From: DATHTS01 sp965219305
GTDB lineage: Bacteria > Acidobacteriota > Blastocatellia > Pyrinomonadales > Pyrinomonadaceae
NCBI GenBank assembly: GCA_965219305.1
Contig: OZ244725.1
Coordinates: 2,852,001 to 2,916,000 of the forward strand
Direction: 5' to 3'
DNA length: 64,000 bases
The notes beneath the pieces are model-generated. The model worked only from the letters and a program-made list of their open reading frames with translations. It searched no databases and was not told where the DNA came from. The position numbers and the translations under genes are program-made. Shown here in pieces: positions 7,444 to 16,497 of this stretch; within the stretch, counting starts at the first letter, position 1; every line of letters begins with the position of its first letter.

Positions 7444-10400
7444 ATGCCGACACATTTTTTTCCGCTCACAATTTTAACTCAGCATCTCGAAGATGAAACT
7501 TTCATTTCCGAGGCATTGAATTTTTCTGAAATATCGCGCTTTCAGACAAAAGAAGATTCGGCAAAACATAGTGCGAGAGTTAATGCCGAGGCGATCTTAA
7601 AGAATGATTACGCGCCGAATTTATATGCTCGGATCGTCCCGGAAAACGTAAAAATCGAGGAAATCGAAGTCGAAATCGAGCCGCCGAAAAAAACTTCGGC
7701 GTGGCGCGATGCGGTGAATTTGAAAATTCAATTCGTGAAAATCGGGCGCGAAGACGGTTATTTTTACGCTTATGTTCCCGCGCTTCACATCGCGGTTTTG
7801 TCGCGCAAAGAAAAGGATTTTGATTCCAAAATAAAGACGGAAATTATCGCCGCTTTAAGGCGCGACGGTTGGACGAAATCTCTGCAATATCTGCGCTGGC
7901 TCGAACGCACGGAAAAAATTTCCATCGAAAAGAACGAACTCGCCGTAAATCTTCCGACGGCGAAACAACGCGCGATTGCCGAGGATAATGAAGAAGAAAA
8001 AGAAAGCTCCGTTTTGGAAGAAATCGGCGAAGATTTAACAAAAGTCAATCTCAAAACGGCTTACGAAACGGAAAAACAGACGGAAATTTTAGCGGGAATT
8101 TTCAAAGCGGCGCAGAAAACGAGCGTCTTACTCGTCGGCGCGGCTGGTGTCGGGAAAACGGCGATTTTTAATGAAATGGTGCGCCGCCGCGAAGAATTCG
8201 GTTTGCAGGAATTTAATTTTTGGGCGACGAGCGGAGCGCGTCTGATCGCCGGACAGACGGGTTTCGGAATGTGGCAGGAACGCGCGGCGAAATTGATTGA
8301 CGAGGCGAAAAAGAAAAACGCGATTCTGCATCTCGGAAATTTGATCGAACTTCTCGAAGTCGGAAAAAGCAATTCTTCGACGCAGGGAATCGCGTCGTTT
8401 CTGCGCCCGAAGATCACGCGCGGCGAAATTCTCGTCGTCGTCGAATGCACGCCCGAACAAATTCCCGTTCTGGAAAAAAGCGATCCGAATCTCGTTCACG
8501 CATTTCAGCAAATTCGCATCGAAGAACCGGACAAAGAAACGAGTCTGAAAATTCTCGGCGCGGCGGCGAAAGAGTTTTCAAACAAAACCGATGCGGACGC
8601 GATAAAAACGATTGACGCGCTTCATCGCCGTTATTCGACTTATTCGGCGTTTCCCGGCAAGCCCGTCGGATTTTTGCGAAATGTTTTCGCGCATCTGGAA
8701 AAAGACGAAACACTTTCAAACAAGCAAATTTACAAAGAATTTTCAAACGAAACGGGCTTGCCGGAATCGCTTTTAAATGATGAAATCCGGCTCGATCTGG
8801 AAAAAACCGAAAAGTTTTTTGAGGAAAAAGTCATCGGTCAAAACGAAGCCGTGAAACTCGTAACCGATCTGATCGCCACGGTTAAAGCAAAACTCACGCG
8901 CCCGCGCAAACCTGTCGCGTCTTTGCTTTTTATCGGTCCGACGGGAGTCGGGAAAACGGAATTGACAAAATCGCTCGCCGAATTTTTCTTTTCCGACAAA
9001 TCGAGAATGATTCGTTTCGATATGAGCGAATTTTCAAACGCCGTTTCCGTTCAGCGTCTGATCGGCGGCACGGGCGAAAGCGAAGGATTGCTGACGGCAA
9101 AAGTGCGCGAACAGCCTTTTTCGGTTGTGCTTTTAGACGAATTTGAAAAAGCGCATAATTCTTTTTTCGACTTGCTTTTGCAGATGCTCGGCGAAGGTCG
9201 TCTGACCGATTCTGCGGGGCGCGTGGCGGATTTTACAAATTCGATAATCGTGATGACATCGAATCTCGGCGCGAGCGAATTTCAGCGCGGAAAATCCGGT
9301 TTTGTGAATAATTCGCGGCAAAAACAAGCGGCGGTAAAACATTTCGATTCAGCCGTGCGCGATTTTCTGCGACCGGAAATTTTCAATCGTCTCGACCGCA
9401 TCGTGCCGTTCGCGCCGCTGGACGAAAAAACCGTCTTGAAAATCGCCGAACTGGAAATCGAAAAACTAAAACGCCGCGACGGTTTGCGGTTTCGTCCTGT
9501 TCGCTTAAACGTCAGAAAAGATGCGTTAAAGCATTTAGCGGAAACGGGTTATGACATTCGTTACGGTGCGCGTCCGATCAAACGAACTATCGAAAACAAA
9601 CTTCTCGCGCCGCTTTCCGCCGAACTGAATTTGCGTCCGTCCGTCGAAAAATTGATCGTCGAAACTGATCTCAAAAACGATAAAATAATTCTGAATTTCA
9701 TCACCGAAGACGAGCCGAAAAAACACAAAACCGAAACTGCGATGTTGGCGACAAATGCCGAACGAATCGCCGAGCTTCGCCGGAAAATTCAAAAACTTCT
9801 CGCAAGTTACAAAATCACCGAATTGACCGATGAAATTTACACGATCATTCGGCTCGAAGCCGCACACAAACGCGGGAAATGGATTTATGAAAAAGACAAA
9901 AAGCGCATCGAACGAAAAATTAAGATCGAGAAGTTTTTGCAAAACATAAAAGATTTTTCCGGTGAGATCAGTCGAACGGAAGACGAAATTCTTTTGGAAA
10001 TCTACGGAAAATCGTCTGCGGAAAATGACGGTTCAGCGGCGCAGATTATGGAAAAAGAAACTGTTTTCCGCGATTATTTATTTGAACTTCTGAAACTTCA
10101 ATTTAATAATCCGAATTCGGTAAAACTCGCGTTTTTCAGCGAAAATGCGGGCGAACTTTTCAAATTTCTGCGTCTGTTCACGGCGTGTGTCAAACATTCA
10201 AAAAGCGAAATCAAAAATTGTCTGGCGTTCACGACCGAAAAACAAAAAGACCGAAACATCGAAGAGAAACTTCTTTTCGGACGCGCCGTTTATCGAAAGG
10301 AAGTTTCAGATACGGAAAAATTTATAAAAACTTCGCCGCCGGAAATTTTCGGCGTTCTGCTGGAAATCGAAGGCGAACTCGCCCTGCCGCGATTCGGCGC

Positions 10401-10683
10401 GGAAGTCGGCGTTCACAGATTCGTTCACGGCACGCGAAGCAACCGCGTTTTGATAAAGGCTTTCGGCGGTGAATTATCAAAATACGAACTTCCCGAAGAT
10501 TTGACGAAACGCGATTCGGTGAAATTTCAAACCGAGCGGAGAGTTTACGATCCGGCAAACAATAAAGTAAAAGATTTAGTTTTAGAAGAAACTTTCTCGC
10601 TCGAAAATTTCGATGTGTTGACAGTTTTGAATGGAGCGATCGAAACGAATTTAGCTAAAACGGCGGAGGATTTGATAAATTAG
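7444..10683 (+). CDS. ClpB-like double AAA+ ATPase with release-factor-like C-terminus (protein A)
   Basis: 1079 residues from ATG 7444 ('MPTHFFPLTIL'); the frame is open to 7408, but that part is word repeat. Order: non-Clp N-domain (1-190); AAA+ D1 with Walker A 'GAAGVGKT' (about 232) but the Walker B place reads 'AILHLGNLIE', lacking the acidic pair; AAA+ D2 with 'GPTGVGKTE' (about 498), 'VVLLDEFEKAH' (561), 'IIVMTSNLG', arginine finger 'FNRLD' (646) and sensor 2 'GARPIKR' (708). The D2 pore loop 'GGTGESEG' replaces ClpB's GYVGYEEG. Residues 770-1079 hold a helical segment, a PCRF-like stretch 'LLEIEGELALPRF...EVGVHRFV' (972-994) and an RF2-like tail 'RRVYDPANNKVKDL'. No GGQ is present. 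It is first of three related genes. I infer a protein remodeller acting near the ribosome. Confidence 0.85.
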   Translation: MPTHFFPLTILTQHLEDETFISEALNFSEISRFQTKEDSAKHSARVNAEAILKNDYAPNLYARIVPENVKIEEIEVEIEPPKKTSAWRDAVNLKIQFVKIGREDGYFYAYVPALHIAVLSRKEKDFDSKIKTEIIAALRRDGWTKSLQYLRWLERTEKISIEKNELAVNLPTAKQRAIAEDNEEEKESSVLEEIGEDLTKVNLKTAYETEKQTEILAGIFKAAQKTSVLLVGAAGVGKTAIFNEMVRRREEFGLQEFNFWATSGARLIAGQTGFGMWQERAAKLIDEAKKKNAILHLGNLIELLEVGKSNSSTQGIASFLRPKITRGEILVVVECTPEQIPVLEKSDPNLVHAFQQIRIEEPDKETSLKILGAAAKEFSNKTDADAIKTIDALHRRYSTYSAFPGKPVGFLRNVFAHLEKDETLSNKQIYKEFSNETGLPESLLNDEIRLDLEKTEKFFEEKVIGQNEAVKLVTDLIATVKAKLTRPRKPVASLLFIGPTGVGKTELTKSLAEFFFSDKSRMIRFDMSEFSNAVSVQRLIGGTGESEGLLTAKVREQPFSVVLLDEFEKAHNSFFDLLLQMLGEGRLTDSAGRVADFTNSIIVMTSNLGASEFQRGKSGFVNNSRQKQAAVKHFDSAVRDFLRPEIFNRLDRIVPFAPLDEKTVLKIAELEIEKLKRRDGLRFRPVRLNVRKDALKHLAETGYDIRYGARPIKRTIENKLLAPLSAELNLRPSVEKLIVETDLKNDKIILNFITEDEPKKHKTETAMLATNAERIAELRRKIQKLLASYKITELTDEIYTIIRLEAAHKRGKWIYEKDKKRIERKIKIEKFLQNIKDFSGEISRTEDEILLEIYGKSSAENDGSAAQIMEKETVFRDYLFELLKLQFNNPNSVKLAFFSENAGELFKFLRLFTACVKHSKSEIKNCLAFTTEKQKDRNIEEKLLFGRAVYRKEVSDTEKFIKTSPPEIFGVLLEIEGELALPRFGAEVGVHRFVHGTRSNRVLIKAFGGELSKYELPEDLTKRDSVKFQTERRVYDPANNKVKDLVLEETFSLENFDVLTVLNGAIETNLAKTAEDLIN

Positions 10684-10804
10684 TTTGCCCGCGAATAAAC
10701 GCGAAAGAGCGCGAAAAAAAGAAGATAAAATTTCTTCTTAATATTAAAAATTTTCTTTTTCTATTAATCTTTTTTCGCGGCTTTTCGCATTTGTTCGCGG
10801 ACAA
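10684..10804. repeat. Inverted word repeat (GCCCGCGAAA family) between AAA+ genes
   Basis: The left arm TTTGCCCGCGAATAAACGCG, continuing to about 10718, is matched by a right arm with TTTTTCGCGGCTTTTCGCAT and TTCGCGGAC ending near 10803. The loop is A/T-rich. It fills the whole gap between the first and second AAA+ genes. Confidence 0.8.
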
Positions 10805-10813
10805 AAAATACAA

Positions 10814-13800
10814 ATGTTATTAACTATTCCAATTTTGGCGACCGAACAAAACCAAGCGAACGATTCCGCGCCGGCGGTTGTCGTGCGTCCGCTTTTTAAT
10901 TTGAACACTACCGAGCAAGGGAAAAGTTTGCAGAGAGCGGTGAATAAATTAACGCAGACTTTGCGGAATCAGTTTGAAATTCACGGGAAAAAGGCGCGTC
11001 ATTACGATCTCACGTGGTTTACTTTTTCGCCTTTGCTGTCGTCGAAAATTCTCAGTTTTCGCTTATTTCTCGCTTCGAAAAGTTTCGACTGCAAATATCT
11101 TTTCGTGGTTTTTGATGCGTTCGGCAAAAAGCTCGCTTTTACGCCGAATGTGCCGGGAATTTGGTTTGAGATCGGGCGCGGCGAAGATTTGCAAACTCGT
11201 GCGGAAGAAGTTTTGACCGAGCATTTCCGCGAACTCGAACGAAAGGAAGGAAAAAATTCGCAAAATCCCGAAGAATTCAGTTTTACGGGCAAAGCGTTTG
11301 TTACGACGCTGAGTTTGAATCTGCAATTGCCGCAGATCTACAAACCCGAAGAGCAAGATTTGTTTGCGAGGATCGGCGGCGAATCGCATATTGACGGCGG
11401 ACACGAACTGCGCCGCGTCGGGCGGAATTTAAACGAACTTTTTCCCGACGATCTCGAACGTGCGAACGGGCGCGAAAAGGAACTGGAAGAACTTGCTAAA
11501 CTGCTTGATTCAAATGACAAACGTCCGGTGATCGTCGTCGGGAAAAATCAAGTCGGCAAAACGAATTTGCTGAATGAATACATTTATCAAAAAATCGCAC
11601 ACGGGAAAAGCAAAAATTCGGTTAAAAATCAGATGTGGCTGATCTCGCCGCAGCGTCTGATTTCGGGAATGTCATTTGTCGGGCAATGGGAAAATCGTCT
11701 GATCGCAATTTTGAAAACGGCGAAAAAACAAAATCATCTGCTTTATTTTGACGATCTTCCGGGATTATTTTTCGCGGGCGTGAGCGCGAATTCGGAGTTG
11801 AACGTCGCGCAGGTTTTAAAGCCGTATATCGAACGCCGCGACGTTCGCGTTGTCGGCGAAATCACGCCGGAAACCTTTCGCGTTTTGAAGGAAAAAGACA
11901 GAAGTTTTGCCGAACTTTTTCACGTTTTCCGGCTCGAAGAAACCGCGTCGGGCGAAACTCTGAAAATCGCGCTTTCGGTCAGGCGCGAAGCCGAACATAA
12001 ACATAATTGCCGTTTCGATCTGGACGTTTTGCCGACCGCGCTCGATCTGCAAAGACGTTACAACCGCGAAGCGTCGTTTCCCGGAAAAGCGGCGAGTTTT
12101 TTGAAACAAATTGCCAACAAATTTCAAGACAAGGAAATTTCGCGCGACGATGTTTTGCGGGAATTTGAAGCGAAAAGCGGTTTGAAGGTCGCATTTTTAG
12201 ACGACCGCGAAAAACTCGAAAAGCCGGAAATTATCGAAAAGATTTCCGAAAATCTGATCGGTCAAAAAACGGCGATCGAAGCGGCGGCGGACGTAATTTC
12301 AATCGCCAAAGCGCGGCTCAATGACACGGGCAGACCGCTCGCGTCGTTTCTGTTTTTGGGCGCGACCGGAGTCGGGAAAACCGAAGCCGCGAAACAGATC
12401 GCCGCGTATCTTTACGGCGCGGAAGAAAAACTTCTGCGTTTCGATATGAACGAATTTGTTTCGCCGTTCGATGTTGCGCGTCTGGTCGGGACGTTCGATC
12501 AGCCGGAAGGTTTACTGACATCGGCGATTCGCCGCGAACCTTTTTCGATTGTGCTTTTGGACGAGATCGAAAAAGCCGATGCCGATGTTTTTAATCTGCT
12601 TTTGCAGGTTCTCGGCGAAGGTCGCCTGACCGACGCTTTCGGACGGACGGCGGATTTTTCGAACGCGATAATTATTTTGACATCGAATCTCGGCACGCGC
12701 GAAGCGAACATCAAACTCGGTTTCCGCGAAACGAACGAATCGAACGCCAACATTTACAGGCAAGCGGCGGAGAAATTTTTCCGACCGGAATTTTTCAACC
12801 GCCTGGACAAGATCATCCCGTTTGAAAATCTGCGGCGCGAAGAAGTCGGGCGCATTGCGCGTCTGCAATTGCAGAAAGTTTTCGCCCGCGAAGGTTTTGT
12901 CCGCCGCAATTGCCGCATCGAACTCGAACCTTCCGCGCTCGAAAAAGTGATTGACGAAGGTTACGATGCGGAACTCGGTGCGCGGGCGTTAAAACGCGCG
13001 ATCGAGAGAAATTTGATTCAACCCGTCGCCAATCGTCTCGCCGCGATTGATACGAACGCGCCGACGATCGTAAAGATCTCGCGTGTCGGGGGAAAATTTG
13101 TAACAAATGTCGAGGAAATAAAACCGCTCGCCGCTGAAAAAAGCGTCTGGCTAACTCACGATTTTTCGGACATTTCGGCGGAATTGGATAAGATCGAAGA
13201 CGTTTTAAACCGCACCGAAGACGAGATTCTATATCTCAAACCCGACGGCGAAATTAATCCGAAAAATGAAGATCAGGCGAAATATTTCCTCACGCAGGAA
13301 TATATTAAACGAATCGAACGAATGATCGAACGCGCCGAACGCTTCAGCGAAGCGAAAGCGAAAGGCAAAAGTAAAAAGTCAAAAAATGAAATGAGAAGAC
13401 TCGTTTCTCTAAAAGAATCGGAAATTGATTTCGGCAGTTTTTTGAGCGGTTCAAATTTATCGAACAAATTGAAAAATCTCGCGCTTGAAAACCCGGATTT
13501 CGGCGAAACGGTGGAAGATTATGTGCAGGACGTTTGGCGCGAAACGGCGTTTTTGCAGACGGTTGCGGAAAATTTGAAAAAACCTCTGAGTTCAAAATGC
13601 GTGATGATCTTTCGATGTGCCGATATTTATTTCGGCAAGGAAACGGTTCCCGAATTTATGGAAAATTACAGACGTTTTTTCGCGCAGGAATTGGGTTTGA
13701 AAGCCGAAGTTTTAGAATTGGAAAACCCTAAAAGCGATTACTTCGAAATGTTTCTCGCGCTCGAAGGAATGTTCGCTTTTGATCCGGCAAACGCGGAAAA

Positions 13801-14080
13801 AGACAATCATATTTTCGTTTCAAAACGCGGAGATTTTACGCCGATTGAAATTGATGTGATCGAATTAAAAGCGGACGAAAACTTCCCTGCTTTTGACGGA
13901 AAGACTTCAAAACAAACCGAAAAAGAATTTTCCGTCGTCCGCATTTACAACGAAAGAAAAATCGCGCTCGATTTTCGCTCCGGTTTGATAACAAAGGAAA
14001 ATCTGACGTTTCGAGAGCTTCGGAGTTTTGTTTTAAGCGGTTTGAAGTTACCGAAAGAACTTAATAAATCTAATAAATAA
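10814..14080 (+). CDS. ClpB-like double AAA+ ATPase with release-factor-like C-terminus (protein B)
   Basis: 1088 residues. N-domain (1-200), similar in layout to those of proteins A and C. D1 has Walker A 'GKNQVGKT' (about 242) and a usable Walker B 'LLYFDDLPGL' (about 309). D2 has 'GATGVGKTEAAKQ' (about 515), 'IVLLDEIEKAD' (579), 'IIILTSNLG', 'FNRLDKIIPF' (660) and 'GARALKRAIE' (722). D2 pore loop 'RLVGTFDQPEGLL' lacks the Gly-Tyr-Val-Gly of ClpB. D1 has 'SFVGQWENR' where ClpB has KYRGEFEER. The C-terminus (about 790-1088) is helical, then resembles the PCRF region ('YRRFFAQELGLKAEVLEL', 'FLALEGMFAFDP') and ends 'VVRIYN...LDFRSGLIT...FVLSGLKLPKEL', like the RF2 tail; no GGQ. The stop overlaps the next start (TAATG), so expression is coupled. 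Confidence 0.85.
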   Translation: MLLTIPILATEQNQANDSAPAVVVRPLFNLNTTEQGKSLQRAVNKLTQTLRNQFEIHGKKARHYDLTWFTFSPLLSSKILSFRLFLASKSFDCKYLFVVFDAFGKKLAFTPNVPGIWFEIGRGEDLQTRAEEVLTEHFRELERKEGKNSQNPEEFSFTGKAFVTTLSLNLQLPQIYKPEEQDLFARIGGESHIDGGHELRRVGRNLNELFPDDLERANGREKELEELAKLLDSNDKRPVIVVGKNQVGKTNLLNEYIYQKIAHGKSKNSVKNQMWLISPQRLISGMSFVGQWENRLIAILKTAKKQNHLLYFDDLPGLFFAGVSANSELNVAQVLKPYIERRDVRVVGEITPETFRVLKEKDRSFAELFHVFRLEETASGETLKIALSVRREAEHKHNCRFDLDVLPTALDLQRRYNREASFPGKAASFLKQIANKFQDKEISRDDVLREFEAKSGLKVAFLDDREKLEKPEIIEKISENLIGQKTAIEAAADVISIAKARLNDTGRPLASFLFLGATGVGKTEAAKQIAAYLYGAEEKLLRFDMNEFVSPFDVARLVGTFDQPEGLLTSAIRREPFSIVLLDEIEKADADVFNLLLQVLGEGRLTDAFGRTADFSNAIIILTSNLGTREANIKLGFRETNESNANIYRQAAEKFFRPEFFNRLDKIIPFENLRREEVGRIARLQLQKVFAREGFVRRNCRIELEPSALEKVIDEGYDAELGARALKRAIERNLIQPVANRLAAIDTNAPTIVKISRVGGKFVTNVEEIKPLAAEKSVWLTHDFSDISAELDKIEDVLNRTEDEILYLKPDGEINPKNEDQAKYFLTQEYIKRIERMIERAERFSEAKAKGKSKKSKNEMRRLVSLKESEIDFGSFLSGSNLSNKLKNLALENPDFGETVEDYVQDVWRETAFLQTVAENLKKPLSSKCVMIFRCADIYFGKETVPEFMENYRRFFAQELGLKAEVLELENPKSDYFEMFLALEGMFAFDPANAEKDNHIFVSKRGDFTPIEIDVIELKADENFPAFDGKTSKQTEKEFSVVRIYNERKIALDFRSGLITKENLTFRELRSFVLSGLKLPKELNKSNK

Positions 14081-16422
14081 TGGCGACATTTCGCATACCA
14101 ACTTTGATCTGGCAAGATTTCGGCGGGAATTTTACGGCGCACGCGATCACGGGCGAGGGCGAATATTTTCCGCCTGCGGCTTTTAATGCGAAACGCGACC
14201 GCGCGGTTGCGGAACTTAAAGAGCATTTGCAGTGGCTTTTTGAAGATGAAGATTGGCGCGAACAGCCGGAATATTCGGACGCGAAATTATTAGAATTTCG
14301 CGTCGAACTGCGACCGGAATTCGAGATCAAAAATGATGATGGGCGCGCGCGAAAAAAAAGTAAACGTCCGGTTAAAAAACGCACTTTTACGGCGGAAGAA
14401 GTTTTTCCTCTGCGCGTCGCGTGTGTTTATTGGAAAAATGCGGGCGGCGATTTTTATGCGACTTTGCCGCTTTTTGACATCGAGTTCGTTTTTAATCGTG
14501 AGAGCGAATTGAAAAATCTCGTGCAGATGAAAATTCAGGAAGAATTGCGCGGGCAAACGCCGCTCGGTTTATCGAATATTTTACCGCCGAAAGGATTTTT
14601 TCTCGAAGAAATCTCGTTCGGGGCGCGTCACAAGAAAAAGGAAACCGAAACTTTCAAAGAAATTCCGAATCTCGAAAAAGTCGCCGAACCGCTCGGCGCG
14701 AAACATCTGAGCAAGAAAATTTCCAAGGCTTACCGGCGCGAAACGGAAGTCGCCGATCTTGTAAAACGTCTGACGGACGAGCGCGCGAGCGTGATAATTC
14801 TCGGCGAAAACGGGATGGGAAAAACCACCGTTTTGACCGATGCCGTGCGGCAGATCGAAAGAGATTTGAGCGGCAAAACGGAAGAAAAAGAAGATTGGGA
14901 AGACAAAAATCCGAAGCATCGTTTCTGGCAGACGAACGGCGGCAGATTGATCGCCGGAATGCAGTTTTTGGGGCAATGGGAAGAACGTCTGGAAAATGTG
15001 ATCGCCGAACTTTCCGATATTGATGGCGTTTTGTGCGCGGAAAATCTGCCCGATCTAGTGCAATACGGCGGGCGCGATGCGAACGAAAGTTTGGCGGCGT
15101 TTCTCGTGCCGTATCTCGAACGCGGCGAACTTCGTCTGATCTGCGAAGCAACGCCCGCCGAATTGGACGCTTGCCGCCGAACATTGCCGAATTTCGCGGC
15201 GCAGTTTCAGATCGTTCGACTGCCGGAATTTACGGCGGAAAAAGCGTTGGACGTTTTAACACAAATTGCCGAGATCAATGCGCGAAATCTGCACATCGAA
15301 TATTCGGCGAACGCGATAAATTTGATCTACAGACTTTTTTCGCGCTTTATGCCGTATCAAAAATTTCCGGGACGCGCGACGCAGTTTTTGGCGCAGATTT
15401 TTGAAACGGCGGCGCAGGAACGGAAAAAGGAAATTACGAGCGAAAATGTAATAGAAAATTTTGTCAAACTAACGGGATTGCCAGAACTTTTTTTGCGCGA
15501 TGAGATAACGCTGAAATTCGAAGATGTTGTCGCGGAATTCGAGCGCAATGTGATCGGACAACCGCAGGCGTGTCAGCAAGTTGCGGGAATTGTTACGACG
15601 TTTAAAGCCGGTTTGAACGACAATCAGCGTCCGCTCGGAGTTTTGCTTTTTGCCGGTCCGACCGGAGTCGGGAAAACCGAACTCGCAAAAGTTCTGGCGC
15701 GTTTCTTTTTCGGCGAAACGGACGAGCGTAAAGAGCAGATCGTGCGCGTTGATATGAGCGAATATTCTTCGGGCGGTTCGGCGATGCGGCTTTTGACGAA
15801 ATCGGACGGTTCGCCTTCGGATTTGATTCAAAAAGTGCGCGAAAATCCGTTCAGCGTCGTATTGTTCGATGAAGTCGAAAAAGCGGACGCGCAGGTTTTC
15901 GATGCGCTTCTCGGCTTGTTCGACGAAGGACGTTTGACGGATCGTTTCGGGCGCATAACGAATTTTACTTCGAGCGTCATAATTATGACCTCGAATCTCG
16001 GCGCACAGCGTTTTGCGAAAGGCGAGATCGGTTTTAACGAAAGCGAGAACATCTCGAATCTCAAGGAAATAAAAGCATTTTTCCGCCCCGAATTTTTCAA
16101 TCGTCTCGACGCTGTCGTGCAATTTAAACCGCTCAATAAAAACGCGGTTTATTCGATCACGGAAAAAGAGATCAGTTCGATAACGAAGCGCGACGGCTTA
16201 AAAGAAAAAAATATCGAACTCGTCTGGACAAAAGAAATCGTCCGGTTTTTAACAGAAAAAGGTTTCGATGTGCATTACGGCGCGAGACCTTTGCAGCGCA
16301 CGATCGAAACATTTTTGAGCGCACCTCTGGCAAAATTTTTGTTGGAAAATCAAACAAAGAAAATTCAAAAAATCAGCGTCAATTTAAGCAATAATGATAG
16401 TTTAACCTTTTCGACAAATTAA
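14080..16422 (+). CDS. ClpB-like double AAA+ ATPase without the C-terminal extension (protein C)
   Basis: 780 residues, starting within the stop of protein B (TAATG). N-domain (1-225) contains 'GGDFYATLPLFDIEFVFNRE', which parallels 'DGYFYAYVPALHIAVLSRKE' in protein A. D1: Walker A 'GENGMGKTT' (about 242), degenerate Walker B 'VLCAENLPDL', and 'GMQFLGQWEER' at the pore loop. D2: 'GPTGVGKTELAK' (about 526), 'VVLFDEVEKAD' (594), 'VIIMTSNLGAQRF', 'FNRLDAVVQF' (673), 'GARPLQRTIE'. D2 pore loop 'RLLTKSDGSPSDL' is very different from ClpB. It ends soon after the D2 small domain, so it lacks the release-factor-like part of A and B. Likely forms a mixed complex with A and B. Confidence 0.85.
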   Translation: MATFRIPTLIWQDFGGNFTAHAITGEGEYFPPAAFNAKRDRAVAELKEHLQWLFEDEDWREQPEYSDAKLLEFRVELRPEFEIKNDDGRARKKSKRPVKKRTFTAEEVFPLRVACVYWKNAGGDFYATLPLFDIEFVFNRESELKNLVQMKIQEELRGQTPLGLSNILPPKGFFLEEISFGARHKKKETETFKEIPNLEKVAEPLGAKHLSKKISKAYRRETEVADLVKRLTDERASVIILGENGMGKTTVLTDAVRQIERDLSGKTEEKEDWEDKNPKHRFWQTNGGRLIAGMQFLGQWEERLENVIAELSDIDGVLCAENLPDLVQYGGRDANESLAAFLVPYLERGELRLICEATPAELDACRRTLPNFAAQFQIVRLPEFTAEKALDVLTQIAEINARNLHIEYSANAINLIYRLFSRFMPYQKFPGRATQFLAQIFETAAQERKKEITSENVIENFVKLTGLPELFLRDEITLKFEDVVAEFERNVIGQPQACQQVAGIVTTFKAGLNDNQRPLGVLLFAGPTGVGKTELAKVLARFFFGETDERKEQIVRVDMSEYSSGGSAMRLLTKSDGSPSDLIQKVRENPFSVVLFDEVEKADAQVFDALLGLFDEGRLTDRFGRITNFTSSVIIMTSNLGAQRFAKGEIGFNESENISNLKEIKAFFRPEFFNRLDAVVQFKPLNKNAVYSITEKEISSITKRDGLKEKNIELVWTKEIVRFLTEKGFDVHYGARPLQRTIETFLSAPLAKFLLENQTKKIQKISVNLSNNDSLTFSTN

Positions 16423-16497
16423 CTGCTGAAACAATTTTTCTAATTCTCGCGTAAATAATTAGGACAATTTTTAACAAATAAAATCAAGGTAATTTTT

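Noticed and set aside
10684..10804. Promoter or attachment site between AAA+ genes
   Set aside because: The gap is filled by a word repeat also found at six other places; no sign of a recombination site.
7444..16422. Ordinary ClpB chaperone with duplications
   Set aside because: N-domain, D2 pore loop and C-terminal parts differ from ClpB, and the M-domain coiled coil of ClpB between D1 and D2 is not apparent.
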